Below, in pieces: positions 1-8,395 of a DNA stretch of 64,000 nucleotides. The notes beneath the pieces are model-generated. The model saw only the letters and a program-made list of their open reading frames with translations. It searched no databases and was not told the origin of the DNA. This DNA comes from CAZRCG01 sp964598565. Lineage in GTDB: Bacteria; Bdellovibrionota; UBA2394. The position numbers and the translations under genes are program-made. Every line of letters starts with the position of its first letter. The first letter of the stretch is position 1. The stretch covers positions 62,001 through 126,000 of the forward strand of contig CAZRCG010000005.1 in NCBI GenBank assembly GCA_964598565.1, in the 5' to 3' direction.

Positions 1-125
1 CCATGATTGAACTGATGGCCAAAAATAAATTGGTCAATCGGTCTCAAGCGATTGAGGAGTCACTGATCTCTATTTTTAGAGCGGGAGCCGATTGTATCGT
101 TACTTATTTTGGCGAAGACCTGTAG
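1..125 (+). CDS. hemB: Delta-aminolevulinic acid dehydratase (porphobilinogen synthase), C-terminal end
   Basis: Only the last 40 codons lie in the window; the frame enters at base 3 and stops with TAG at 123-125. The peptide holds the family's C-terminal pattern: a Met-Ile-Glu helix, then Glu-Glu-Ser-Leu-x-Ser-Ile-x-Arg-Ala-Gly-Ala-Asp, then an Ile-Val-Thr-Tyr-Phe strand close to the stop. HemB condenses two 5-aminolevulinate molecules to porphobilinogen in haem synthesis. The catalytic lysines lie upstream of the window and cannot be checked. The 3' end overlaps the convergent gpmA gene by 26 bases. Confidence 0.85.
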   Translation, partial: MIELMAKNKLVNRSQAIEESLISIFRAGADCIVTYFGEDL

Positions 126-699
126 CGCTCATTTCGTAGACGAGCGGATCGCCCGTCGCTAGCTCCCGTTTCAAAATTTCTTCGGGGCTTAAATTTTCTA
201 TCGCCATAATAATCGACCGCAGCGAATTGCCGTGGGCCGCAATCAAAACATTCTTGCCCTCCTTCAGTGCGGGCAGAACATAGTGGTTAAAGTAAGGAAT
301 TGTTCGGCGGCTGGTATCTTTGAGGCTTTCTCCGTTAGGAGGTGCAATATCAAAACTACGCCGCCATAAATGAACTTGCTCCTCGCCAAATTTTTGCCGT
401 GTTTCATCTTTGTTGAGCCCTTGAAGGTCTCCATAAAAACGCTCATTCAAAGCGGAGTCCTCCCAGCGGGGCATCTTCTGCCCTAAGACTTCAAGAATCA
501 AATCTAGAGTCTTTTGAGCTCGCTGAAGTCTCGACGTATGAGCGAAATCAAATACCACACCCAAAGATTGAATTTTTTGTCCTGCAGCCTTCGCCTCTTT
601 AATGCCTTGGTCGGATAGAGGAACATCCACCCAGCCTGTAAAGCGATTCTCTAAATTCCACTGCGATTGCCCATGGCGAACTAAAACAAGTGATGACAT
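100..699 (-). CDS. gpmA: 2,3-bisphosphoglycerate-dependent phosphoglycerate mutase
   Basis: This 199-residue cytoplasmic enzyme interconverts 3- and 2-phosphoglycerate in glycolysis and gluconeogenesis. The phosphohistidine motif Leu-Val-Arg-His-Gly sits at residues 6-10, followed by Gln-Trp-Asn and the Phe-Thr-Gly-Trp-x-Asp-x-Pro-Leu-Ser substrate loop. The second half has Asn-Glu-Arg-Phe-Tyr-Gly-Asp-Leu-Gln-Gly and the second catalytic histidine in Ala-Ala-His-Gly-Asn-Ser-Leu-Arg. All key residues of the dPGM family are present. It is shorter than the roughly 250-residue E. coli enzyme, matching the compact bacterial form. It is convergent with hemB and overlaps its end. Confidence 0.95.
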   Translation of the reverse strand: MSSLVLVRHGQSQWNLENRFTGWVDVPLSDQGIKEAKAAGQKIQSLGVVFDFAHTSRLQRAQKTLDLILEVLGQKMPRWEDSALNERFYGDLQGLNKDETRQKFGEEQVHLWRRSFDIAPPNGESLKDTSRRTIPYFNHYVLPALKEGKNVLIAAHGNSLRSIIMAIENLSPEEILKRELATGDPLVYEMSATGLRQNK

Positions 700-754
700 A
701 ATTGCACTCTAAGGCCCTGTCGCCGAAGTAGTAAAGGCGGAGTAACGGAAGCCT

Positions 755-1906
755 CTAACTATCTGGAAATAACTTCGGAATCAACAAGCAGCCGGCCGCC
801 ATCGCTAAAAGAGCCGACAGAATATAAGGGTACTCTTGGCGATGATCATATAAAATGCCTGCAGAAATAGGCCCCAAAATCCGCGCTAAACTAGAGGCCG
901 ATTGATAGAGGCCAAACGAGGCGCCCTGTCGCTGCGCTTCTGCCGACTTTGAAACCATGGCCATCAGGCAGGGATTGGTAAGACTATAGCCCACAGCCAA
1001 AACCATTAATGCCGCCGCTAGGCCTGACCAATGCGTTACGAATATCATCAACGAAAGGCCTGCGACCAAAAGAACAATGCCGGTAAGCGCCAATCGAATT
1101 TCTTGGTAGCGCTTGTTGAGTCGACCAATAAAGCCACCCTGAACAATCGCCATCATGAGCCCCATGGCTCCCAATACGTAGAGGGCTTCGTGAGCCGATA
1201 GTCCAAAGCGGTCCATCGCATAAAACGTGAACGTCACTTCAAGCTGGGTCAACGCTATCGTGAGAAAAAAAGCTGCCACGATATAGGGGAAAAGTCGTCT
1301 CGAAGTCGCTAGGCCGACGAACTCGGCCCACGATAGTCTTCGTCGACTCTTCTGACGCAGCTCAAACGTCGAACTTTCTTTCAAAACAAAAATGGCGACG
1401 ACGGCATTGGTTAAACATATCAAAGAGGCTGCCCAAAAGGGCCATGCCGTTCCAAACCCTAAGAGGAGCCCTCCAAAAAGAGGGCCCAATACAAAACCCA
1501 TTCCAAAGGCTGCTCCGAGCAAGCCCATTCCCTTCGCTCTGTCGGCAGGGCCAGTCAGATCTGCCATATACGCATTCGCCGTCGAGATATTGCCTGCAAA
1601 AAGTCCTGCCAGAGCTCGCGTTAACATGAGTTCAAAAAAGGTCTCCGAAAATCCTGCGGCCCCATAGCAGAGCGCTTGGCCAATCACCGTCAAAATCAAA
1701 ATGGGCTTTCGACCCCAGCAGTCTGATAAAGATCCCCAATACGGAGAGACCACCATCTGCATAAATGAATAAACAAACATCAAAATGCCTACATGGGCCG
1801 CGCTTGCATCAAGGGTGCGAGCAAAAACAGGGAGCATCGGAATCACCAATCCGAAGCCCAACAAATCTACAAAAACAATCAGAAAGAGAACGATGCTTGA
1901 TTTCAT
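755..1906 (-). CDS. MFS drug-efflux transporter, TetA-like (DHA1 family)
   Basis: This 383-residue inner-membrane protein has about twelve hydrophobic segments. The N-terminal helix carries Asp-Leu-Leu-Gly-Phe-Gly-Leu-Val-Ile-Pro. The loop between helices 2 and 3 has MFS motif A (Gly-x-Leu-Ser-Asp-x-x-Gly-Arg-Lys-Pro) near residue 60, and helix 5 has a Gly-rich motif C near residues 130-148. This arrangement is typical of tetracycline/multidrug proton antiporters; the actual substrate cannot be read from sequence. Its ATG overlaps the stop of ctaB in an ATGA arrangement (1903-1906), so the two are probably co-transcribed, with no obvious functional link. Confidence 0.85.
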   Translation of the reverse strand: MKSSIVLFLIVFVDLLGFGLVIPMLPVFARTLDASAAHVGILMFVYSFMQMVVSPYWGSLSDCWGRKPILILTVIGQALCYGAAGFSETFFELMLTRALAGLFAGNISTANAYMADLTGPADRAKGMGLLGAAFGMGFVLGPLFGGLLLGFGTAWPFWAASLICLTNAVVAIFVLKESSTFELRQKSRRRLSWAEFVGLATSRRLFPYIVAAFFLTIALTQLEVTFTFYAMDRFGLSAHEALYVLGAMGLMMAIVQGGFIGRLNKRYQEIRLALTGIVLLVAGLSLMIFVTHWSGLAAALMVLAVGYSLTNPCLMAMVSKSAEAQRQGASFGLYQSASSLARILGPISAGILYDHRQEYPYILSALLAMAAGCLLIPKLFPDS

Positions 1907-2787
1907 ACAAACAAATTACCCCCATAACGAAGCATGCCTTCAACCGCAAGCACCGTGAAATAGAGAAGCAGGTAAAAAATAGAAACATAAAATAATTTAT
2001 AGTAGGCCGCCTTGGTACTCTTAGGAAGCTGTCGCAAAGTTTCGACAAAATACCAGAGCCACAGCAGAAAGGCGGTGCCCACGAGAACGGGATGAAACTC
2101 TAACTTGTAGAGCGTCGGAACTGTGAGAGGTAGCAACAAGATGGTATAACTATAAATTTCCCACTTGGTACGTCGATCTCCATAAACGTTTGGCAGCATA
2201 GGGATCTTCACCTTGGCATAGTCGTCTTTGATAGCCAGTGCGAGGGCCCAAAAGTGAGGGGGGGTCCACATGAAAATCACAGAGAAACCCAACCACGAAA
2301 TCCATGACAACGAATTGGTCGCTGCGGCTGACGCAATCAGGGGAGCCGTCGACCCGGCAATACCGCCAATCACAATATTGTAGGGATGGCGCCGCTTCAG
2401 CCAAAGCGTATAGACGCCTACATAAAATAAAATGGTGCCTAGACTTAGCATAGCACTCAAAGCATTAAAAAAAATCCAGAGTCCTGCCGTTGAAATCACC
2501 GCGGTTATCAACGCAAAAATTAAAACACTCATCGCGCTGAGATGTTGCTGAGGTAGGGGCCGACGCTTGCGCGTTCGCTCCATAAGAACGTCTATATCCC
2601 GATCAATAAATTGGTTGAATGCATTGGCGGATCCCGCCGCCATCACAATCAACATGAGGGCAAGCAACATCGGGCCTGGCTGCTGAAACAGACTGCCCTC
2701 GGCCATCATGGTCGTGAAGCCAGTGACGGCCACCAAAAAAACGATGGTGGGCTTGGTCACTTGAATATAGGCCCTTAGGTGACTCAT
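1903..2787 (-). CDS. ctaB: Protohaem IX farnesyltransferase (haem O synthase)
   Basis: This 294-residue polytopic membrane prenyltransferase of the UbiA superfamily adds a farnesyl group to haem B to make haem O for haem-copper oxidases. The first Asp-rich motif is clear near residue 60: Asn-x-x-x-Asp-x-x-x-Asp followed by Met-Glu-Arg-Thr-x-x-Arg-Pro-Leu-Pro. A second set (Trp-Thr-Pro-Pro-His-Phe-Trp, then Lys-Asp-Asp-Tyr) follows near 175-190. Length and order of motifs match CtaB/CyoE. No oxidase genes are next to it here. It starts just upstream of the MFS gene and overlaps it by four bases. Confidence 0.93.
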   Translation of the reverse strand: MSHLRAYIQVTKPTIVFLVAVTGFTTMMAEGSLFQQPGPMLLALMLIVMAAGSANAFNQFIDRDIDVLMERTRKRRPLPQQHLSAMSVLIFALITAVISTAGLWIFFNALSAMLSLGTILFYVGVYTLWLKRRHPYNIVIGGIAGSTAPLIASAAATNSLSWISWLGFSVIFMWTPPHFWALALAIKDDYAKVKIPMLPNVYGDRRTKWEIYSYTILLLPLTVPTLYKLEFHPVLVGTAFLLWLWYFVETLRQLPKSTKAAYYKLFYVSIFYLLLYFTVLAVEGMLRYGGNLFV

Positions 2788-2959
2788 CCGCTCTTATACA
2801 TAGCCACACCACCCGGCGAAGACAATTTCCATATCAACCATTTCAAGGCGGCACAAAATACGCTAATTTTTCTAAGTTTAGAGTCGGCTTTAGTGCCTGT
2901 GGCGATTCGTCTGTGCTTGAGTTTCGACACTTGCTCGATTTGCACTTTAAGGAGGGCCC

Positions 2960-3589
2960 TTGAAATCTCTTAGTCTTTTGTTTGTAAGCCTAGTGGCCAT
3001 TCAAAACCTCTGTCATTATCACTACGAACGATTTCTTGTTGGTGAGTGGCGGCTCTTCGATATGGGATTGCAAATTGGCGCTCCCCTTTTTTTAGCGCTA
3101 GCCATTTTTAAAATGTCCCTGAGCAACCTTTACTTGGGTCGACCCCACTTTACGAGAGCAACCACTCTGTGGAGCGCCGTCGTTCTAGTCGCCAGTCCCA
3201 TTCTCATCTATATATTTTCTCAACACGAGGGCATTCAAAACTACTACTTTGGGCGCCCCACCTCTGAACGAATTTCCTTCTTTGCAGTTTTCACTCTCTC
3301 GACTATTCCAGGTTGGGAATTTCTGCACCGCGGATTCTTCTTGGGAGCTTTCATCGTATTGCTAAAAAAGGAAGTCCAAATTCCGAAGATGGTGGCCGAG
3401 AAACTCGCTCTGCTGATCATTCTTTCTTTTGAGGTGCTCTATCACCACTCAAAACCTGAACTAGAAGCGTGGGGCTTGCTACTCTTATCGCCTATTCTCA
3501 CCTGGATAACCTATCAAAGTCGAAGCTTGTGGCCCGCTCTCATTCTGCATCTTTGGGTCGAACTGTGGTTTTTTCTCAGCCTCCAATGA
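2960..3589 (+). CDS. CPBP-family intramembrane metalloprotease (CAAX/Abi-like)
   Basis: This 209-residue membrane protein has about six hydrophobic helices. The TTG start at 2960 is supported by a strong AAGGAGG ribosome-binding site at 2949-2955. The C-terminal half follows the CPBP pattern: Trp-Glu-x-x-x-Arg-Gly near residue 115 (the first Glu of the usual Glu-Glu-x-x-x-Arg is Trp), then a Phe...Tyr-His-His motif, then Arg-Ser-Leu-Trp...Leu-His-x-x-x-Glu in place of the common His-x-x-x-Asn. Such enzymes process prenylated or sorted proteins, including the myxosortase-type proteases that cut Cys-containing C-terminal sorting signals. Its substrate here is unknown; see the finding on 48624-49976. 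Confidence 0.75.
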   Translation: MKSLSLLFVSLVAIQNLCHYHYERFLVGEWRLFDMGLQIGAPLFLALAIFKMSLSNLYLGRPHFTRATTLWSAVVLVASPILIYIFSQHEGIQNYYFGRPTSERISFFAVFTLSTIPGWEFLHRGFFLGAFIVLLKKEVQIPKMVAEKLALLIILSFEVLYHHSKPELEAWGLLLLSPILTWITYQSRSLWPALILHLWVELWFFLSLQ

Positions 3590-3643
3590 ACTCTGGATTT
3601 CAAAGAAACGCCTGCCTATAGTTCAGCCATGATCTCGATTCAT

Positions 3644-4366
3644 ATGAAATCATTTTATGGGTTGCTGCTGACATGTCTTTCTGTGATCGTCGCCTGCAGC
3701 ACACACAACAACGATTTGACGTCCGATTCTGGCACTCTCGCTGAAGGCAATCGACTTATGGATCGCGGCTTCTACGAAGAAGCACGAACGCAGTTTACTC
3801 GTATTAAAACCGAGTTCGCCCAAAGTCCTCTCCAAGTTCAAGCGGTTCTAAAAATTGCCGATTCGTATTTTGAAGAAGAATCTTATAACGCTGCCGCCAC
3901 AGCGTACCAAGAGTTCATCCGAACGTTTCCTGGCCAGCCCGAAGTCCCGGATGCCCTGTTTCGACTTGGCCTTTCGTATGCCAAACAAATGCCTTCCACA
4001 CCCCAGCGAGATGCGCGCGCCACCGGCCAAACCCTTGACACATTCACTCGCTTGCTCGCGGAATATCCGAATTACGCAAAGAAAGATGAAGCACAGCAGT
4101 GGATTGAACGAGCCGAGAATCAATTGGCCGATAAAATTTTTGGTATTGCACGCTTCTATGAAAAAAAGGAGCTCTACGATTCTGCGGCCCGTCGCTACGG
4201 TGAGCTCGTTCAATTTTATAGTCATCTCCCTCAGGCAGAAGAAGCCCTTGCCAGACAAATTCGCTGTTTAAAACTCTCAAAAGACAATTCAAAGGCCGAA
4301 GAGCTTACAAGCTTTTTCACGGAACGCTATTCAGACTCAAAATATCGTGATCTTCTCGAGCCGTGA
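3644..4366 (+). CDS. bamD: Outer membrane assembly lipoprotein BamD-like (TPR)
   Basis: This 240-residue lipoprotein has a signal peptide ending in Val-Ile-Val-Ala-Cys, with Cys18 as the lipidation site. The mature part is built of TPR-like helical repeats: a Gly-x-Tyr-Glu-Glu-Ala-Arg...Phe repeat, then Ala-Asp-Ser-Tyr-Phe, then Arg-x-Phe-Pro-Gln-like spacing, and a final Arg-Tyr-x-Glu-Leu repeat. This matches BamD/YfiO, the essential Bam-complex lipoprotein for folding outer-membrane beta-barrels. An in-frame ATG at 3629 would add five residues; 3644 gives a cleaner signal peptide. Neither start has a clear ribosome-binding site. Confidence 0.85.
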   Translation: MKSFYGLLLTCLSVIVACSTHNNDLTSDSGTLAEGNRLMDRGFYEEARTQFTRIKTEFAQSPLQVQAVLKIADSYFEEESYNAAATAYQEFIRTFPGQPEVPDALFRLGLSYAKQMPSTPQRDARATGQTLDTFTRLLAEYPNYAKKDEAQQWIERAENQLADKIFGIARFYEKKELYDSAARRYGELVQFYSHLPQAEEALARQIRCLKLSKDNSKAEELTSFFTERYSDSKYRDLLEP

Positions 4367-4464
4367 TTACGCCAAAACTTTTGCCTGAATGACTTCTGAA
4401 ACTTACATCACTTGTCCAGCCTCCAACTGGTCTCGATCGACGATTAGGCCTGCAACATGATCGA

Positions 4465-4593
4465 CTATCGTTCGAGCGTGAAATCAATATCAATGACACG
4501 AGGTAGATTTGCATCCTCTGCACCGAAAACATACGAGAGGCTCGCCTTACCTCTTTTAATTTTGAAGGCATTCAGAGGTAACTTATACGCCAC
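4465..4593 (-). CDS. Possible 42-residue peptide downstream of the glycine-rich operon
   Basis: A GTG codon lies two bases after the stop of the 554-residue glycine-rich protein and opens a 42-codon frame ending in TAG. The predicted peptide looks protein-like (alternating hydrophobic residues, including Ser-Leu-Ser-Tyr-Val-Phe and Val-Ile-Asp-Ile-Asp-Phe). No ribosome-binding site is seen and no homologue is recognised. It could be a real coupled small gene, a detached C-terminal tail of the upstream protein, or chance. The rest of the 4367-4595 gap shows nothing recognisable. Confidence 0.2.
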   Translation of the reverse strand: MAYKLPLNAFKIKRGKASLSYVFGAEDANLPRVIDIDFTLER

Positions 4594-4595
4594 TC

Positions 4596-6260
4596 TTAGC
4601 GGCTCACAAGGTCTTCGATAATCCAATCGAACTCGTTCTCGATCTCAATAAATTCTACATGGCCATCATCGCCCAACACGCCATCTAAGCCGTCGAGGCC
4701 AGGCAGGCCGGGTAGTCCAGGCTGACCATCGTCGCGCCGATCTTTTATCAAAAAGCGTTTGCCTCCCTCGCCCCCTAAGCCTCCACGACCCCCAATACCT
4801 CCTAAGCCTCCATGACCCCCTAGCCCTCCTGAGACAGTCACCTCAAATCGCTGCCGCCAATTCGCATCGTAGTCTTCGGCCGATGTAGTGAGCCATACCA
4901 CGCGTACATGGCCTCCGTGGCCTCCGGCTCCCCCGTGAGATCCCGAGCCGCCATTTTCGCCATTTTCGCCGTTTTCTCCCAGTTTCGATTTACGAAAGAG
5001 CCCGCCGCGTCGTCCGTCGCTTCCGCCACGTCCATCGCGCCCTTTCACGCCTTGGGCGCCATCGCCGCCTCGACCTCCTCGTGCTGAAATGGTCGCTCGG
5101 TCAGGCAAGTCTCTAAACACCAAAGTGATTCCGCCTCCTGAGCTAGCGGAACTACCATCAAAGGGCGGAAAACCAAACGACGTTGGTGCCGACACTCCGT
5201 CACGTCCATCGGATGCGAAATGAAATGGTAGCGGCTGCGATAAAAGATCTTGAATAGCAGAGATCTGATTGTCTGATTGACTCTGGATATTTCGTATGAC
5301 TTCTCTGTCTTTCAAAGCGATCTCTCGACACGTCTCGTAGTGCTGGGCGCTGCGCTCTTCGAAGGGAATATCCTCAAACTCCAATTCCATTTCGATGAAT
5401 GACAGACAATCAAAGAGCGCTTCAGAAATATGATACATCGACACTTGGCCTGGATGCCCAGGACGCCCTGGCGCGCCGCTACGTCCATGCATTCCTTGGG
5501 GCCCCATGGGCCCTTGTCGACCACCACCCCAACCTCGCTCGGCACCCCGGCCGCCGTTACCGCCTAGACCACCCAGGCCTCCTCGACCTCCGGGGCCGCC
5601 TTGACCACCACTCGCATCAACCACTATGGAACTATCTGAAGATTTTTTTGCGTAGACCACGACGATCTGGCCACCTCGACCACCGTCTCCACCGCTGCCC
5701 CCGTCTTCTCCGTTTTCACCAGGATACCCCGGGGAGCCATCTTCACCGCGACTCAAATAAATCAAACCATAGAACAGCGTCCTTCCTCGTCGCCCGGCAT
5801 CTCCTGTTCGACCCTGGTTCCCATCTCGCCCCGTGACGCCGGCACCACCATCGCCCCCTCGAGCTTCGATCACAATATCGCCGACGATTTCTCGAATCCA
5901 AATGGGACTAAAGGTTCCGTCGCCTCCGGGAGCTCCTGGCTGACCGCCTCCCCCGTCTCCCCCAGAATTTTGAACGGCAATTTCAATCTTCGAGCCGCGC
6001 TCCGCAATTAAACGATTGATGATGATCGAGCGAAACGGTGGCAATTGTTGACTCTGGCCTTCATCGATTCTCATCACATCGAATACGGTTTGGCCGGCTG
6101 GAGTTTCGAAGTCGCCCGGAGTCTGAATATTGTCTCGAGTTTCAATATCGTCTCGATTCTCATCGCCATAGGTATAGGTGCCGATCGTGGCTAGGCCTGA
6201 GCCCCCTAGACTCAGGCCTAGCCAACAAAAAAAATAGATCTGCCTCAAGATGCTAAGCAT
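4596..6260 (-). CDS. Exported glycine-rich, collagen-like repeat protein (second of pair)
   Basis: This 554-residue protein has an N-terminal hydrophobic segment (residues 5-27) consistent with a signal peptide. The body alternates three or four blocks of Gly-Gly-x and collagen-type Gly-x-y repeats with short beta-rich segments such as Ile-Val-Ile-Glu-Ala-Arg, each ending in an Ala-x-Gly-Gly entry into the next Gly block. A non-repeat helical region with Cys residues lies near 280-345. The C-terminus is acidic. Its ATG lies 16 bases inside the end of the preceding paralogue-like gene, so they are translationally coupled. Function is unknown; a surface fibre or adhesin packed from polyglycine-II helices is an inference from the repeat pattern. 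Confidence 0.8.
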   Translation of the reverse strand: MLSILRQIYFFCWLGLSLGGSGLATIGTYTYGDENRDDIETRDNIQTPGDFETPAGQTVFDVMRIDEGQSQQLPPFRSIIINRLIAERGSKIEIAVQNSGGDGGGGQPGAPGGDGTFSPIWIREIVGDIVIEARGGDGGAGVTGRDGNQGRTGDAGRRGRTLFYGLIYLSRGEDGSPGYPGENGEDGGSGGDGGRGGQIVVVYAKKSSDSSIVVDASGGQGGPGGRGGLGGLGGNGGRGAERGWGGGRQGPMGPQGMHGRSGAPGRPGHPGQVSMYHISEALFDCLSFIEMELEFEDIPFEERSAQHYETCREIALKDREVIRNIQSQSDNQISAIQDLLSQPLPFHFASDGRDGVSAPTSFGFPPFDGSSASSGGGITLVFRDLPDRATISARGGRGGDGAQGVKGRDGRGGSDGRRGGLFRKSKLGENGENGENGGSGSHGGAGGHGGHVRVVWLTTSAEDYDANWRQRFEVTVSGGLGGHGGLGGIGGRGGLGGEGGKRFLIKDRRDDGQPGLPGLPGLDGLDGVLGDDGHVEFIEIENEFDWIIEDLVSR

Positions 6261-7450
6261 GAACGATAAATTTCCTGAGCAAAGTCCTTCTCCATACCTT
6301 CGCCCAAAATCATTCGATACTCAATGAAGCACTGAAATCGCTTCGAGTTACCTTGTCGCACAATTTTTATTCTACCGGCCGTTCCAGGCTTTCCGCCACT
6401 GCCAGAAATGCCCGGAAGCCCTGCATCACCCGCATCGCCTGGCTTACCTTCACGCGCCCAGATATCTCCCCTTTGTCCGCCCTCACCACCTTCACCGCCG
6501 CGCCCTCCGATGCCCGCCGTGCCACCGACTCCACCGGCGCCTCCTTTTGCGCTCACATAGAATTTGCTGCCGGCGACTTGCGAGCCGTAAAGTACCTGAA
6601 TATTTCCTCCATCCCCGCCGCCGCCGCCATGCCCCCCATTCCCGCCGTGACCTCCGTTACCACCGCGAAAACCATCAAAGCCATTTCCGATTTTTATGCC
6701 ATTGAAGAGCCAGAGAATGAGAAGGGCCTGCCCCGCGTAGGGAATATTCATTAGGGCTGCTAGTTGAGCTATTGATTCAGGGCTTTGATTGTCGAGCTTC
6801 TTAAAATAATAAAGCGTACGAGCATCCGAGCCCCCAAGGCCTGCACCTCCCCATCCTCCGTCTCCTCCATGGCCACCGCGACCTCCATCTCCCCCATTCG
6901 TTTTCAAATAGAGATCCCCACAAATTTTGTCGGCTAAAATCTCAATCTCTCTTCCATTACCCCCACTGGTGCCGTCGCTTCCTGCTACACCAAATTCCCC
7001 AGGCGTACCCTTCAAGTTATCGAGGGCCTTCGCGCCATTCTCGCCTCTTTTTCCATCAAGACCATCTTTGCCAGGAGCGCCCTGCCCATCGATATCGTTC
7101 TCAAAGACATTCTGAAACGAAGCATCAATTAACGCATCGTCCGAGCAAAATTCACTCTTTACAAGAAACTCGACCGGATGGCCTTCCGTATCAATCTGGC
7201 TCTCTGTTTGCAAGTCGACCGTATTGACTAAGACAGTGGCAGGTCTGTCGAAGATGAGCTTTTGATTGGGCTTCACGATCAAGTTGTCGGCCTTAAAGAC
7301 ATCGCGGTCACCACTCGATACTTTGTTGAGAAGCGACTCAGCTTTAATTTCTTGAAACTCTGTCTGAGCGGATACTTTGATGCTGTGAATAAAATAGCCT
7401 GTGGCGATACAACCCGTAGCGAATAGGCTGACCATCCTCGATGAACGCAT
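6245..7450 (-). CDS. Exported glycine-rich, collagen-like repeat protein (first of pair)
   Basis: This 401-residue protein has a signal peptide ending near Ser-Ala-Gln at about residue 29. A beta-rich N-terminal part (Leu-Ile-Val-Lys-Pro-Asn-Gln-Lys-Leu-Ile-Phe) is followed by collagen-like Gly-x-y triplets near 110-145, and then by blocks of Gly-Gly-x repeats near 180-205, 255-285 and 295-325. A final Cys-containing globular tail follows. The alternation resembles its neighbour at 4596-6260, suggesting an old duplication. A GGGG-type ribosome-binding site precedes the ATG. It is divergent from the TPR gene at 7627. No enzyme motif is visible. Confidence 0.8.
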   Translation of the reverse strand: MRSSRMVSLFATGCIATGYFIHSIKVSAQTEFQEIKAESLLNKVSSGDRDVFKADNLIVKPNQKLIFDRPATVLVNTVDLQTESQIDTEGHPVEFLVKSEFCSDDALIDASFQNVFENDIDGQGAPGKDGLDGKRGENGAKALDNLKGTPGEFGVAGSDGTSGGNGREIEILADKICGDLYLKTNGGDGGRGGHGGDGGWGGAGLGGSDARTLYYFKKLDNQSPESIAQLAALMNIPYAGQALLILWLFNGIKIGNGFDGFRGGNGGHGGNGGHGGGGGDGGNIQVLYGSQVAGSKFYVSAKGGAGGVGGTAGIGGRGGEGGEGGQRGDIWAREGKPGDAGDAGLPGISGSGGKPGTAGRIKIVRQGNSKRFQCFIEYRMILGEGMEKDFAQEIYRSCLAS

Positions 7451-7626
7451 GATTTTTCCCCGTTTCCCGAACCACGAGGCTTCACTACTACAAGGGTCGT
7501 GCCAGAGGCCTCATAACAAAAGTTCTCTTTGAATTCTGGGGTCTTAAGCGCTGGAGCTGTTCAAATGACCTCAGATTGTGACGAGAAATGTCTCGATCGC
7601 TATGCAGACTCATCCTATGATTGAGC

Positions 7627-8325
7627 ATGGCCAGCGATTTTGGTGAGCTTCAAAAGCAGATTTCTTTAGCGCGAGATTATTTGCGAACGCGTCAACATGA
7701 CCGTGCAGAAACACTTCTTCTCTCTATTATAAAACGCCACAAGTTAGCCGACGTTTATAATCTACTGGGCGTCTTGTACTCTGATCTTGGAAAATTTAAT
7801 TTTGCCGAGGTCGCATTAAAACGGGCATTGGCCATTAACTCGAGTTATATGGAAGCCGCACTCAATCTTGCGGTTCTCTACAATAACTTGGGGCTTTCGC
7901 AGAAGTCTAAGGCCATCTATGTGCACCTGAAAAAGTACGGTGCTTCCGGACGTGGGGCAATGGATGCCATGCTTGTAGCTCGTCTTGCCAATATGCATGC
8001 CGACATTGGAAATCTCTATCACAGTGTTGGAGAATATACCGAAGCCATCGCCGCCTTCGAAAAAGCGGTCGATTTAGCTCCAAGCTATATCGATATCGTC
8101 ACGAAACTGGCGACCTGCGTTCGTGAATCGGGAGATCCCAAAAAAGCCCTTAAGATTTTTAAGAAAAATGAAAAACTGGCAAAGAAATACGCCCCTTTCT
8201 GGATCGCCCTCGGCGTCACTCACTATGCATCAGGCAAACGAAAAGAGGCCTCTAAGGCCTGGGACAAAGCCCTAAAAATCGAGCCAAAAAACAAAACGGC
8301 CCTCGCCTATAAGCGACTCGATTAG
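7627..8325 (+). CDS. Tetratricopeptide (TPR) repeat protein
   Basis: This 232-residue protein has no signal peptide and is probably cytoplasmic. TPR units with the usual Asn-Leu-Gly-x-x-Tyr...Gly...Ala...Ala-Leu spacing are seen at roughly residues 45-78, 79-112, 125-160, 161-193 and 194-228. The family serves protein-protein interaction, so no specific role can be given. A TTG at 7621 would add two residues; ATG 7627 is preferred, although no strong ribosome-binding site is visible. It diverges from the glycine-rich pair and could share its upstream region (7451-7626). Confidence 0.8.
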   Translation: MASDFGELQKQISLARDYLRTRQHDRAETLLLSIIKRHKLADVYNLLGVLYSDLGKFNFAEVALKRALAINSSYMEAALNLAVLYNNLGLSQKSKAIYVHLKKYGASGRGAMDAMLVARLANMHADIGNLYHSVGEYTEAIAAFEKAVDLAPSYIDIVTKLATCVRESGDPKKALKIFKKNEKLAKKYAPFWIALGVTHYASGKRKEASKAWDKALKIEPKNKTALAYKRLD

Positions 8326-8395
8326 TAGTCCAGGTCAAGGGTCTCAAGATAGACCCAATTCACGTGGGATCTCAGTCTCTCTGTCGTAAAGACTT

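Noticed and set aside
3855..4271. Long plus- and minus-strand frames across bamD
   Set aside because: They overlap the clear BamD reading frame and have no coherent protein pattern.
5399..5836. Plus-strand frame of 145 codons inside the glycine-rich gene
   Set aside because: It is the antisense shadow of Gly-rich codons (giving His/Arg/Pro-rich text) and has no start signals.
4596..7450. Dense short repeats that might suggest a CRISPR or satellite array
   Set aside because: The repetition follows Gly codons in frame, without fixed-length repeats and spacers.
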